DNA of 64,000 nucleotides from Vibrio ostreae (GCF_019226825.1 NZ_CP076642.1:1054001-1118000), one strand, 5' to 3'; positions 17,584 through 27,001 are shown, counted from the first letter of the stretch. Made by a program: numbers and translations. The notes: a model not told the origin generated them from the letters alone.

Positions 17584-18927
17584 TTAGTTTGTGGTGGTTG
17601 GCACCGGATTCAATGACTGTGGCTCAATGCTGCCGGTCGTTGGCGAAACGGCCTCACGGAGCGTGGCGGGTGCGGTATTACCGGCCTCACCAGTCGCTGT
17701 TGGCTTTGGTGGCGCAGAGTTTGCGGTAATCACGGTTTGTACCGTTTTGCTGTATGACTCCAGCAGTGTCGACAAGCGCTCGCTCAGTGCTTTTTCATGC
17801 TGCAGTGCGGTTTGGCTGGCCGCCAGTTCGGCTTGCGTTGCTTGCAGTTTCGCTTGGACCACATTGAGCTCTTGAGTACGACTGCTCAGTTGCTGTGCCA
17901 ATTCATCGTTTTGGCCGGAAACCTCACTGTTATTTGCCTGCAGTGAAGCGAGGATCGCTTTTGCTTGCTTGCCGAATGACTGGTCGCGGTAGTCTGCTCC
18001 GTCGATTTGCTGGGAAATCTCCAGTAAAGATTTCTCGTAGTTCAGCACGACCGGTTCAAAATTACGGTTTTTTACCAGAGAAAGTTTAGTGACTTCGTTC
18101 GCCACGTTCACCGTATGATTCAATTCGAATTCTGCTGTTTTCACTGCTTGTTCGATGGCTTTGAAATCACGCGAATCGGTTTTAATGGCCAATTCAACTT
18201 TGGCGACTTCCGCTTCTGCCTGTTGATAGGTCAGCGGCGCCTGGAAATTCAGCTTAGTGGTGCGAAACTCCAGCAGCTTTGCTTTTAACGGGGTGACGTA
18301 TTTTTTCAGGACGACTTTGATTTCCAGCTGCTTGGCCTTATCCAGAAATTTCACCTGAGCAAACTGAGCGTCGTTGAGCTCATTTTCGTCGATATATCTG
18401 AATAGTTTCAGGTAGCTGGCGTGGATTTGGCTGTAATCTGAGGCGTACGCTGTTTTGGTATCCAACTGGTCGAGATAATCCATTTGCGAGATGGAATCGG
18501 CAAGTAACTCATCGGCTTGTGCTTTCAGCTGAGTTAATTGCTGGTACAGAGCTTTCGTTTCCCCTAACAGCTCCATGTACTTTTCAGCATAAGTCGCAGA
18601 GCTGAAGATGGAATAGTCTTCGGTGGTTTCACTCGGATCCTCAACAATATCGTTGTAAACCTCAGTGGTCTCTTCCCAGGCATCCTGCAGATCACGAACT
18701 TTTCCTGGTGAGTAAAGCTTAAATGACTCTAGGTCGGCCATAGTCTCGTGCCACTGACTTTGTTCGGCTTTGATTTGCTCGAACAGCGTGAACGCATCGG
18801 TTTGAGTGGCAACTTGCTGAGGGTTCGTCGTATCCGGCGCCGAATTCTGCGTATTACCTGTGCTTTGACAGCCTGTCAGCGCTGAAACAATCACGCCAGC
18901 CACTGCTGCTGTTTTGAATAACTTCAT
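17584..18927 (-). CDS. Coiled-coil lipoprotein of unknown function
   Basis: 447 residues. A lipoprotein signal with lipobox SALTGC (Cys 20) predicts membrane attachment in the envelope. A mostly alpha-helical, acidic body follows (30-330), then a strong coiled coil (about 335-400; ELAQQLSSRTQELNVVQAKL) and a low-complexity Pro/Thr tail. No catalytic motif is visible and I do not recognise the family. It is divergent from the vWA/TPR/lipoprotein operon at 19284-22403, with both promoters in the 355-base gap, so I infer a shared envelope function. Confidence 0.8.
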   Translation of the reverse strand: MKLFKTAAVAGVIVSALTGCQSTGNTQNSAPDTTNPQQVATQTDAFTLFEQIKAEQSQWHETMADLESFKLYSPGKVRDLQDAWEETTEVYNDIVEDPSETTEDYSIFSSATYAEKYMELLGETKALYQQLTQLKAQADELLADSISQMDYLDQLDTKTAYASDYSQIHASYLKLFRYIDENELNDAQFAQVKFLDKAKQLEIKVVLKKYVTPLKAKLLEFRTTKLNFQAPLTYQQAEAEVAKVELAIKTDSRDFKAIEQAVKTAEFELNHTVNVANEVTKLSLVKNRNFEPVVLNYEKSLLEISQQIDGADYRDQSFGKQAKAILASLQANNSEVSGQNDELAQQLSSRTQELNVVQAKLQATQAELAASQTALQHEKALSERLSTLLESYSKTVQTVITANSAPPKPTATGEAGNTAPATLREAVSPTTGSIEPQSLNPVPTTTN

Positions 18928-19283
18928 ATGAATAGCTCTATCATTGTTAAGTTTATCGGGATAGTCATTATTATTTGATTCATTTCTGAGTCTGCGAGTC
19001 TCTCATTTTTGAGATGATTGATCATCCATTTATCATATTTTTGATGTATCGATGGGATTTTCGCCGCTTGTCTGTGTTTCAGCGTAATGGCTGAGCGGGA
19101 CACACGTTTATGTCAGTCACATTTTTAGGCGTGTGTCGCAAATAAATTCGGCTGACCGTTAACAGTTATGCGCGCTTAACTCTCGGATATTCTTATTAAC
19201 GTGACAGCTCAATAATTGACAATTATTCACCAGGTAAATAATATCGCCGCCTATTTATTAATAATTTTGTCATTTATCTGGGT
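18928..19283. promoter_or_regulatory. Divergent AT-rich promoter region
   Basis: 355 bases between the lipoprotein gene and the vWA gene, markedly AT-rich, with several AATAAT and TATTTATTAATAA runs resembling promoter or H-NS-type sequence. No RNA gene or clear operator was identified. Confidence 0.45.
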
Positions 19284-20864
19284 ATGGTGCGCGGTTTGAA
19301 AAGCATTCGCTTTGGTTTGTTGTCTTTATTGCTGGCGTTACATGCTGTGGGGTATGCCGATGAGCCAAGCAAGCAGGAGCGCAGTTTCCGGGCTACAGGC
19401 GAATGGCACAAAGACATTTTGTACAGCGACGCAGATTCAAGCCGTATCTGGCTGCAGTATGCTTATAAAGCCTGGTCATTGATGGGGGAGCCGGTCGAGC
19501 ATTGCATTGTGAAATGGTCTCTGAGCGAGTCTGCACGTTTCAACTTGTATAATCCGTATACTAAGCAGATTGAAACCGTTGCCCCGCCGCGCGATGTGCT
19601 GATGAAAGTTCGCCTGCATTTTCGTGATATTGAGGTCAGTATCGATAGCGTTAATAAGGTGCGTTGTGATGGCGGTGCAGTAGGCAAACCTGGCCTACGC
19701 GGTCTGTTAGGTACAGAAATAATCCCGGCTCCAGCGAGCTTTAATAGCCCGGGTTCACCGAATTGGAACCAGTTTTTTCTTTCCTCTGCACTGATTGGCA
19801 CCGAGCAGCGTGATGGTCGCAGCTATCTGGACGAATCGCAGGCCAAACCGTTATTTAAGCGCCTGATGGGGCAGAGCAGAAACCTGACGTTTTGGGACGT
19901 TAAGCTGGTCGATGCACAGCTGGATATCAGCGGAATCAAACGCTGGTTTCTGGCCGGAGCTAAACAGCGGGCTGAGAAAAAGCAATCCAAATCGCCAAGC
20001 ACGCCAACATTGCAAGCGGCCGTGCCAGGCAGCGAGAAGAGGCAAAGTCAGCCTGCATCCGGCTCTGATAAAGTGAGCTCTCACGCTTCTAGTGCAGGCA
20101 ATAATGCATCGCAATCTTCTGCTTTCAACCCGTTCTCTTCTGCTTCACCCGGGCGTGTAACCCATCAGGCCACTATCAGTGGTGCGTCTGTTCCGTCAGA
20201 GCCAAGCAGCGCGCAAGCGGCTGCCAGCATGTTACTGCTGATAGATACTTCTGGCAGCATGGGTGGTACGAGACTGAAAGAGGCTAAACACGCCGCCATC
20301 GAATTAATTAAAAAGTCAGTGCGCAGTAATACCGAAGTCTCTGTTCTGGCATTCAGCGGCACCTGTGATGCACCAATAACCAACCATCACCCGTTTAGTG
20401 TGGACAGCGCGTCACTCAGCACTTTTGTCGCCAGTCTGCAGGCGGACGGGGGCACACCGATGAGCGCTGCGGTGGAATATGCCAATGTTTATCTGGCCAA
20501 TAACCGCAGCCGGCAATCGGGCAGCGAAATGATTCTGTTGCTCGCCGATGGTGATGATGGCTGCAAGATCTTGTCTCCTGTGGTGGATGAGCTGAAAAGC
20601 CGCGGCATTTTGTTTCGTCATCAGACGGTTGGGTTGGAGCTGAACAGTGGCTCCGGCGCGGCGCGTGACCTCAAACAGTTGGCAGAGCAAAGTGGCGGTG
20701 ATTACGCAGCGGCAGCGAAGGCCAGCCAACTGTCACAGACTTTTGAAAACGCGGCGATCGCGATGGGCATTCTGTCGTTAATCGGTTCGTATGATGCAAC
20801 GCCGTCCGCTCCGTCGGCGAGCTCGAATTTGCAACACACAATATGGGATGGATTTGGTGAATAA
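19284..20864 (+). CDS. Exported von Willebrand factor A domain protein
   Basis: 526 residues. A signal peptide (1-25, ending VGYADE) is followed by a unique N-terminal domain (about 30-215) with two Cys, a Ser/Pro-rich linker (about 230-310) and a vWA domain (about 312-500). The metal-ion-dependent adhesion site is complete: DTSGSMGG, the conserved Thr in DGGTPMSAA, and the Asp in LLADGDDG. vWA domains mediate metal-dependent protein binding. The periplasmic position and the operon with a TPR protein and a lipoprotein suggest an envelope complex. I do not recognise the whole architecture. Confidence 0.88.
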   Translation: MVRGLKSIRFGLLSLLLALHAVGYADEPSKQERSFRATGEWHKDILYSDADSSRIWLQYAYKAWSLMGEPVEHCIVKWSLSESARFNLYNPYTKQIETVAPPRDVLMKVRLHFRDIEVSIDSVNKVRCDGGAVGKPGLRGLLGTEIIPAPASFNSPGSPNWNQFFLSSALIGTEQRDGRSYLDESQAKPLFKRLMGQSRNLTFWDVKLVDAQLDISGIKRWFLAGAKQRAEKKQSKSPSTPTLQAAVPGSEKRQSQPASGSDKVSSHASSAGNNASQSSAFNPFSSASPGRVTHQATISGASVPSEPSSAQAAASMLLLIDTSGSMGGTRLKEAKHAAIELIKKSVRSNTEVSVLAFSGTCDAPITNHHPFSVDSASLSTFVASLQADGGTPMSAAVEYANVYLANNRSRQSGSEMILLLADGDDGCKILSPVVDELKSRGILFRHQTVGLELNSGSGAARDLKQLAEQSGGDYAAAAKASQLSQTFENAAIAMGILSLIGSYDATPSAPSASSNLQHTIWDGFGE

Positions 20865-21810
20865 AATCAGAACTTGGCTGCTGGTGGCAATGCTTTGCTC
20901 CGGCAGTAGTGCATGGGCATTAACCAAAGAGCAGCAGGTTGATCAGTCTTTACTGGCGGCTCAGACCTTTTATAAAGACGGGCGTTATGGCAAAGCCTTT
21001 GAGGAATTTGCCACAGTTGAACAGGTCGGTTTGGCTCTGGACGACAGTTTTCACTTCTTTTATGCCATGTCGGGTTATCACAGCAATCAGTACAGCAAGG
21101 CCTGGAGCGAGATAAACCGTTACCTCGCATTGACCGGGCGCAGCGGTGCTTACTATCAAAAAGCCCTCGAATTGCATCAGAAGTTAGAGCCTCAGGTCTC
21201 GAAAGCTGCCAAAGCCGCGCTGGAAAAATTTGAATCCAGTCGCAGTGACTGGCTTAAACACGAGAAAAAGCAACGCCTGACTAACCAAGAGGTGTCGGCA
21301 TGGGCGGCGCAGCAAAGTACGGTCATGCAGCAGATGATCAAAAGCCAGCAGTTTGATGCCGCGCAGACGCGGGCACAAGAGGGCAAAGCCCGGCTGGAAC
21401 GCTATTCCGGCGCTCTGATCTCGCGTTCAGAGAACTTGTACCGGCTGGAGCATGACCTGGCCAGCGTGACCCAGTTGTTGCGCTTTAAGCTGATTGAGCA
21501 AACTACTATTGACGCTCATCGCGCGCAGTTGGATAAATTGCAGCGCTGGTTCCGCGCGCTGGATTTTGAGCGTTTTGACGCTCTTTATTCTGTGGAAAAA
21601 CAGCAGCTCGGTGCTGAAACCAAACGTGCTTTCACTCAAAAGGCCGATATTGATCAAGCGGCTCAGCAGGAGGCTCGCAGCCTGCGGAGCAAAATGGCGT
21701 GCTTTAGCGCCAAGTCCCAATTGAAGGCATTTGAGCAATATGGCATTGACGATGCGAACGGGACGACTCGTTTACGTACCACCATCCGTGATAACTGTAA
21801 CCAGGGCTAA
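20848..21810 (+). CDS. Exported TPR/coiled-coil protein
   Basis: About 320 residues from the ATG at 20848, which overlaps the vWA stop by 17 bases; a GTG at 20857 is the alternative. A signal peptide (RTWLLVAMLCSGSSAWA) is followed by tetratricopeptide-like helices (about 35-110; AQTFYKDGRYGKAFEEFATV, YAMSGYHSNQYSKAWSEI) and a long coiled-coil region. The overlap points to translational coupling with the vWA gene. Likely a periplasmic scaffold. Family not recognised. Confidence 0.82.
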   Translation: MDLVNKIRTWLLVAMLCSGSSAWALTKEQQVDQSLLAAQTFYKDGRYGKAFEEFATVEQVGLALDDSFHFFYAMSGYHSNQYSKAWSEINRYLALTGRSGAYYQKALELHQKLEPQVSKAAKAALEKFESSRSDWLKHEKKQRLTNQEVSAWAAQQSTVMQQMIKSQQFDAAQTRAQEGKARLERYSGALISRSENLYRLEHDLASVTQLLRFKLIEQTTIDAHRAQLDKLQRWFRALDFERFDALYSVEKQQLGAETKRAFTQKADIDQAAQQEARSLRSKMACFSAKSQLKAFEQYGIDDANGTTRLRTTIRDNCNQG

Positions 21811-21815
21811 GCAGT

Positions 21816-22403
21816 ATGAAAACATCCGTTATTAAAACGTCAGTGATCAGTCTGACACTGGCCAGCGTTGTTGGTTGTAGTAGTCAGTATCGCAGGGTAG
21901 AGGAACCGGTTGAAGGGAAGTTCCAGCAGTCACTGGATCAGTATCAGGTCAATAAGCAGGGATGGGAAATCGTATTTCGTCAGCAGGGCCGGTACTACTC
22001 TCATCTGGGGATCGCCGAGAGTGTCTCTGCCAAAGTCATGGAACAACAAGGTGTGATGAATTACAGCTACAGTGGCAGTAATCCGGACGACTGTATCCTG
22101 TTTACGGTCAGCACGTTTGGCTTACTGTGGGCCATTGACACCTTAATGTGGACCGCACAGTTCGGGACGTCGAATACTTCCTGCTGGTCTCAGGTGATAG
22201 ATACTGATCCGTATCCATCATGGAGCCGCAGTTACGCGACCGGTCAGTACGCACATTATTATCGTTTGCAGCAATCTGTTGGCCCGACAGTGACTTACAA
22301 AAATAAACCGTTAAGTGGTCGCTTTGTTGAACCTGGCGTCTGGCGCTTTGAGAATAACCAGTTACCGGCTGATTTCGATATCGCTGACGTCAAACTTCCT
22401 TAG
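21816..22403 (+). CDS. Small lipoprotein of the vWA operon
   Basis: 195 residues starting five bases after the TPR gene. Lipobox ASVVGC (Cys 21) predicts a lipoprotein. The body is aromatic-rich with a hydrophobic stretch (TVSTFGLLWAIDTLMWTAQFG, about 88-110) and several Cys. No family recognised. Tight spacing makes it the third member of the vWA-TPR operon. Confidence 0.8.
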   Translation: MKTSVIKTSVISLTLASVVGCSSQYRRVEEPVEGKFQQSLDQYQVNKQGWEIVFRQQGRYYSHLGIAESVSAKVMEQQGVMNYSYSGSNPDDCILFTVSTFGLLWAIDTLMWTAQFGTSNTSCWSQVIDTDPYPSWSRSYATGQYAHYYRLQQSVGPTVTYKNKPLSGRFVEPGVWRFENNQLPADFDIADVKLP

Positions 22404-22429
22404 CCGAAGTCTCAGGCGGGAGAGAAAGG

Positions 22430-22490
22430 AGGTCTACATGCCTTCGTGTAGCTACCTAGGTAACGGCCAGCTTTTGCTGGCCGTTTTGTT
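22430..22490 (+). terminator. Hairpin plus terminator after the vWA operon
   Basis: An imperfect hairpin pairs AGGTCTAC (22430-22437) with GTAGCTACCT (22448-22457), hiding a perfect AGGAGG and ATG. It is followed by a canonical terminator (ACGGCCAG / CTGGCCGT at 22463-22484, then TTTTG). It ends the operon. The first hairpin could also regulate a 62-codon frame opening at 22438 or be part of a small RNA. Confidence 0.75.
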
Positions 22491-22558
22491 ATATCTGTTT
22501 GTAATACAGTTTGGCTATCCAGAAGGAAGTCAGGCCATTTTTTGCCTGAGAGCAGACG

Positions 22559-22585
22559 AAAACCTGCCTGGCCCGGGCAGGTTTT
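22559..22585. terminator. Bidirectional terminator-like palindrome
   Basis: AAAACCTGCC (22559-22568) pairs with GGCAGGTTTT (22576-22585). The A/T-bounded G/C stem suits termination in both directions. Confidence 0.7.
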
Positions 22586-22643
22586 GGCCCCTGATTTTAT
22601 TGAGGTATTCTCCTGTTCATTATTAATCAAACGGAACAATTGA

Positions 22644-22955
22644 ATGCTTTATGACGTATTTGATGAGAGCAAGCCTCATCGATGCCCATTCTCTAATCCG
22701 AACCCTGAAACATGCAGGTGTTCCAGCTGTCATATGGCCCGAGACTGGGCAAAATAGAGAGCGGCACTTAATACTGCAAAAGCACACAACATGGGAAATG
22801 GAGGCACCTCTGTCCCCGTGGCCCGGCAAATAGATATTCCTGAAGCGCCCAAATGTACGCACAAGCTGCCCTGGATACTCTCGGACCTGGGCGGGGCTGA
22901 AGTCATCGATATGGCATCAATGGTCAGTAACACGGTCAAGCATTTCGGGGAGTAA
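22644..22955 (+). pseudogene. Small Cys-rich frame interrupted by an in-frame TAG
   Basis: An ATG at 22644 opens a 37-codon frame with five Cys (HRCPFSNPNPETCRCSSCHM) ending at TAG 22755-22757. The same frame then continues without a stop to 22953-22955, with an internal ATG at 22791 and protein-like sequence (IDIPEAPKCTHKLPWILSDL, then GGAEVIDMASMVSNTVKHFG). Read through, it would be about 103 residues. Either one small gene has an amber mutation or readthrough, or two tiny genes lie in line. The family is unknown to me. Confidence 0.4.
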
Positions 22956-22995
22956 TACAATGACTGACGGTGACGGGCACCTGGAAAAATCGGCA

Positions 22996-23569
22996 TAAAA
23001 ACCTTGTCACCGATTTCGGCTGATTTCGCCCAAATAGATGAATTTTATTTTTTGTGTTTGAATGCTCATTCCTTGATTCAGTTGAAAACTTGTCAATGTT
23101 CAGGCTGAACACTGACAAAGTCTGATCCGGTATTTATTTACATTTCAATGTCTTCACCGTCTCTTTTGCGCAGGCGGAGAAATGACGGGAAAGATCGCTG
23201 CGGATACGATCTGAGGCGTAATTGCCCCTGTGGTAGTATTCAAGCTAAAAAAGTTTATCTGGGCAATCCTTGCAACCGATCGAATAGGTCAGCAGCATAA
23301 GTAATGGTTTCGGGCGGTAAGGCTGCTTAGCCTTGCCCCTGCTAAGTGTTTGATTGTGTGGCTGACAGTAATTGATCTAGGGTCTGCTGCTGATAGGACC
23401 GCTAATTAGTGGTGAATAATTTGGATTTTATAGTATAACTGCTGTTTATTTGTTCAAAATTCATGAACAATCCAATCAAATCTATCCTATCGAACAAAAT
23501 GTGATCTAGTCGTAATATTTATCTCAAGCGCTAAGGCGCATCGATAAACAAAACTAAGAGGAAAATAGC
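22996..23569. other. Gene-poor stretch with a 32-base inverted repeat
   Basis: No credible gene. It contains an imperfect inverted repeat at 23088-23120 (ACTTGTCAATGTTCAG against CTGAACACTGACAAAGT) with a one-base centre. The AT-rich promoter region of the next gene follows, with TTCAAAATTCATGAACAA near 23451-23468. Confidence 0.5.
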
Positions 23570-23878
23570 ATGACTAAGTTCGTTTCTGCACTGATTGCCA
23601 CAACCCTTTCTACTACTTTCGCCGCTGGTGCTATGGCTGCTGATCTGGATATGAATATCTTCACTCTGGACAACGAAGCCACAGTCACATTGACTTCGAA
23701 CGGCCAGGGTGTGGCAAATTATCCGGTTGTTATTCAAGGTCAGCAGTACCTCACTTCTGAGAATGGTACCGTGAGTATCGTTAACCATGACAGCGTGCCA
23801 CACGTGTATAAATTCGTCGCCAAAGACTCACAAGGTAATCTGATTGAGCATCGTCGTTATCTGACTACTGATAACTAA
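23570..23878 (+). CDS. Small periplasmic protein
   Basis: 102 residues, preceded by AGAGGA. A signal peptide (1-24, cut after AMAA) is followed by a short beta-rich domain (ATVTLTSNGQGVANYPVVIQ) that resembles an immunoglobulin-like or carboxypeptidase-regulatory-like fold. I do not recognise a named family. It stands alone after a long AT-rich leader, suggesting its own regulated promoter. Confidence 0.75.
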   Translation: MTKFVSALIATTLSTTFAAGAMAADLDMNIFTLDNEATVTLTSNGQGVANYPVVIQGQQYLTSENGTVSIVNHDSVPHVYKFVAKDSQGNLIEHRRYLTTDN

Positions 23879-23985
23879 TCTGCGTGCTTTATCAGGATGA
23901 TATTCAATGAAGTTGAACAAGATGGAAGCGTTTGGGTAGCCGCCCGGGATGTATCGCGGCTACCTTATTCTGTCGCATGCTAATA

Positions 23986-24017
23986 ACGGACCCTTCTTCT
24001 GAAGCGTCCGTTTTTTT
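23986..24017. terminator. Terminator between small periplasmic gene and AraC gene
   Basis: Stem ACGGAC / GTCCGT with inner CTTC/GAAG pairing, followed by seven T. It lies between convergent genes. Confidence 0.8.
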
Positions 24018-24028
24018 GTATCTGCTAC

Positions 24029-24814
24029 CTAATTCGCGCAGTGCAGTGTTTTAATATATTCGCGCGGCGTTAAACCAAATTTGGCTTTAAAGCGCTGCCT
24101 GAAGCGTCCCTCCGATTGATAACCGCATAACTGCGCCAGCAGGGCCACGTTGTGATCCCCTTTCTGCATTAACCCCAGCGCATGATTAAGGCGCACTTCA
24201 GCCAGAATTTCCCGATACTGTGTACCTTCCTGCTTTAGTTTGCGTATCAGGGTCGCCCGGCTGACAGCAAACCGCTCGGCCACATTTTCCAGTAGATGAT
24301 CCTGACTTGGCGTCAGAGCCAGATATCGACTTAACTTCTGGCTGAATGACAACTCAGAATCTGGGATCAGACGATGTAGCGCTCCTCTTTCCGCCAGTTG
24401 CTGATAGAGCCCCATCAACCAATAGGTCTGGGTTGCGAGGCTCATCTCGTCCAAATTAAACCCGGCCAGAGCGTGCAAGGTCTCCCGTAGTGCGCTATCT
24501 AACCCGACAACCTCTGAACGCCCGGTGTCAGCTCGCTGCCTGCTCAGTTCCAGCATACTGCGCTCAGGCAGACAGTGAAAACTGAACATGCGTGATGAAA
24601 ACGCGCCTTTATGCGGCAGGTTTTCAAAACTCAGCGATGATCCCGGCTCACAAATCAATAACTGCGCCGCTGACAACTCAACCGCCGTTTCACGCCAGTA
24701 AAGCCGCTTGCTACCGGTCAGGATCTGCACCAGGCAGGGAGAGTGAATACGCACATTACGCAGTTTTTGTGATTGCCGGGCGCTAAACGGCGTCACTTGA
24801 TAATGATGATTCAT
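24029..24814 (-). CDS. AraC-family transcriptional regulator
   Basis: 261 residues. A divergent N-terminal ligand domain is followed by a C-terminal AraC/XylS DNA-binding domain (about 165-258; LLENVAERFAVSRATLIRKLKQEGTQYREIL, then VALLAQLCGYQSEGRFRQRFKAKFGLTPREYI). The layout resembles GadX/VirF-type regulators. The nearest codirectional gene is the PEBP-like gene just upstream; no target can be stated. Confidence 0.85.
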   Translation of the reverse strand: MNHHYQVTPFSARQSQKLRNVRIHSPCLVQILTGSKRLYWRETAVELSAAQLLICEPGSSLSFENLPHKGAFSSRMFSFHCLPERSMLELSRQRADTGRSEVVGLDSALRETLHALAGFNLDEMSLATQTYWLMGLYQQLAERGALHRLIPDSELSFSQKLSRYLALTPSQDHLLENVAERFAVSRATLIRKLKQEGTQYREILAEVRLNHALGLMQKGDHNVALLAQLCGYQSEGRFRQRFKAKFGLTPREYIKTLHCAN

Positions 24815-24870
24815 CGATCCCCCTGCAAGGAATGTTGCCTGCCGTAAACGTCTTGTGTTGGGACTGGCAG

Positions 24871-25404
24871 CTATTTAGTGTAAGTAGCGGTGAGTGTTGC
24901 CTTGTCCAGCGCGATTTTATTGAGCGTGAAACCAATCGCTGCTGGTGGCGTGGTGGTGGTCACGTCCAGTTTATCTGTTGGCAGGGCCCAGACGGTGAAT
25001 TGGTAACGGTGCATGCCATCACCGGCTGGTGGGCATGCGCCGCCAAAGCCTGCTTTTCCGTAATCAATTCGGGCTTCCTGACCACCTAATTTGGCAATAT
25101 CGACGCCGCGTGGCAGCGAGGTGACAGAGGCGTTCAGGTCATAAGCTATCCAGTGCCAGAAACCGCTGCCGGTAGGCGCATCGGGGTCATAAGCCGTGAT
25201 AGCAAAACTTTTAGTGCCGGCAGGAACGTTTGTCCAGCTTAATTGCGGTGACAGATTATCACCGTCGCAGCCCCAGCCTGAGAATTCAAATGTTTTGGCC
25301 ATCGGATGACCTTCTTTAATATCCTGACTGGTGATTTGCAACGCCTGAGCGGAAGCGGTTGCCATCAGGCCTGCAACGAAAATGGATGTAGCGAATGAAT
25401 TCAT
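24871..25404 (-). CDS. Exported YbhB/YbcL (PEBP-like) protein
   Basis: 177 residues with an AAGGAG ribosome site. A signal peptide (1-21, ASAQA) precedes a phosphatidylethanolamine-binding/RKIP-like domain: the ligand-site motifs DGDNLSPQLSWTNVP, YDPDAPTGSGFWHWIAYDL and the C-terminal HRYQFTVWALPTDKLDV are present. Bacterial members are of uncertain function. It probably binds a small anionic ligand in the periplasm. Confidence 0.92.
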   Translation of the reverse strand: MNSFATSIFVAGLMATASAQALQITSQDIKEGHPMAKTFEFSGWGCDGDNLSPQLSWTNVPAGTKSFAITAYDPDAPTGSGFWHWIAYDLNASVTSLPRGVDIAKLGGQEARIDYGKAGFGGACPPAGDGMHRYQFTVWALPTDKLDVTTTTPPAAIGFTLNKIALDKATLTATYTK

Positions 25405-25734
25405 GATAATGCTCCTTTTGATTTGGGATCAGTTTAGGGGCTAAGTGAATGCTCTTCATCTCTTAAAGTATCATATTTAATGTATTTCAGATTCAGTTTG
25501 ATACTTACTGGATTTAGAGTAACGAAAGAAAATGGATGGCGCGCAACGTTGAGCTGCTGACTCTGATGTGTGTCCCGTTTTAATGCACCAGCCAGATGAA
25601 AGCGTGTCCTCTTTAGGCTCTAATGCTGATTCTGTTTTGGTAAATCATTCAGGAAATCGCCGCCTTCATGTTAGAATCGCACGCTAAGGTAGAGCTTGGC
25701 TCTACAATTTCGGTTACTAATTCAGAGTTCGTCC

Positions 25735-26928
25735 ATGTCATTTTCCAAACTGGGGTTAAGTGATGCCCTGACACAAGCTGTGGCAGCACTTGGTTATCAA
25801 AAACCTACCACCATTCAAACCAAAGCCATTCCGGTCATTCTGCAAGGTCAGGATCTGATCGCGGCGGCGCAGACCGGTACTGGTAAAACCGCAGGCTTTG
25901 TTTTGCCGATCCTGCATAAATTGCAGGGCCGTCAGACCGAGCGCAAGAAACGCGTACGCGCTTTAATTCTGGTTCCGACTCGGGAACTGGCGATTCAGGT
26001 GGCGGAAAAAGTAGCCCAATACGGCCAACACACCGGTTTAACGTCGATGGCGATGTTTGGTGGCGTGGATGAAAAAGCGCAAAAACAACGCCTGATTGAA
26101 GGAGTGGATGTGCTGGTGGCGACGCCGGGTCGTCTGCTGGATATGTATGGTCAGCGTGCGGTCTATTTTGAAGAGATCGAAATGGTGGTGCTGGATGAAG
26201 CCGACCGCATGCTGGACATGGGGTTTATTGAGCCGATCAATAAAATCATCGATCGTCTGCCAACTGAGGTACAGTTCCTGCTATTTTCGGCCACTTTGTC
26301 GCACAAAGTGCGTGATCTGGCTAAGACGGCAGTGAATGATCCGTATGAGATTAGTATTGCTGCTAATCAGGCGTCTAAAGCGAATATTGAACAGTGGCTG
26401 GTCACGGTGGATAAAGACAAGAAATCCGCTCTGCTGAGCCATCTGATTCAGGAAAACGACTGGGATCAGGCGCTGATCTTTATTGAAACCAAGCATGGTG
26501 CAGCCAAGCTGGCATCGCAGCTGGAAAAACGTGGTATTCATGCTGAAGCGTTTCACAGCGGCCGCAGCCAGGCGGTGCGTGTTCAGTTACTGGAAGATTT
26601 TAAAGCCGGCAAGATTAAATATATGATCGCAACCGGCGTTGGTGCGCGCGGTATCGACATCCACGAATTGTCGCGGGTGGTGAACTACGATTTGCCATTC
26701 CCGGCCGATGAATACGTGCACCGTATTGGTCGTACCGGACGGGCGAATGCCAGTGGTGAAGCGATCTCGTTTGTCTCCAAAGACAATTTTAAAAATCTGT
26801 GCATGATTGAAAGCCGTCTTGGTCATTTGATCGAGCGCAGAGTCGTGGAAGGCTTTGAACCGAAAAAGCCGGTGCCGATTTCCATTCTCAATTATGTTCC
26901 AAAAAGTAAACGAGAGCCGAAGGCATAA
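25735..26928 (+). CDS. DEAD-box ATP-dependent RNA helicase (RhlE-like)
   Basis: 397 residues from the ATG at 25735, where the protein opens with the conserved FSKLGLSDALTQAVAALGY before the Q motif. All helicase motifs are seen: AQTGTGKT (I), PTRELAIQ (Ia), TPGRLLDM (Ib), DEAD (II), SAT (III), IFIETK (IV), ATGVGARGIDI (V), HRIGRTGR (VI). It unwinds RNA duplexes in ribosome assembly or RNA decay. The short C-terminal tail makes RhlE the closest type rather than DeaD or SrmB. Confidence 0.95.
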   Translation: MSFSKLGLSDALTQAVAALGYQKPTTIQTKAIPVILQGQDLIAAAQTGTGKTAGFVLPILHKLQGRQTERKKRVRALILVPTRELAIQVAEKVAQYGQHTGLTSMAMFGGVDEKAQKQRLIEGVDVLVATPGRLLDMYGQRAVYFEEIEMVVLDEADRMLDMGFIEPINKIIDRLPTEVQFLLFSATLSHKVRDLAKTAVNDPYEISIAANQASKANIEQWLVTVDKDKKSALLSHLIQENDWDQALIFIETKHGAAKLASQLEKRGIHAEAFHSGRSQAVRVQLLEDFKAGKIKYMIATGVGARGIDIHELSRVVNYDLPFPADEYVHRIGRTGRANASGEAISFVSKDNFKNLCMIESRLGHLIERRVVEGFEPKKPVPISILNYVPKSKREPKA

Positions 26929-26967
26929 GCGGCTTTCGCTGCTGACCAGCTAGTAACGGTTTACATC

Positions 26968-27001
26968 GGGCCGCGCAGGCAAAACTTGCGCGGCCCTTTT
27001 T
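26968..27001 (+). terminator. Terminator after the helicase gene
   Basis: Perfect 10-bp G/C-rich stem (GGGCCGCGCA / TGCGCGGCCC) followed by five T. The remaining 320 bases to the next gene show no credible gene. Confidence 0.92.

Noticed and set aside
22438..22626. 62-codon frame with a perfect AGGAGG site
   Set aside because: The frame runs through a strong terminator and has a low-quality C-terminal half; kept only as a remark in the hairpin entry.
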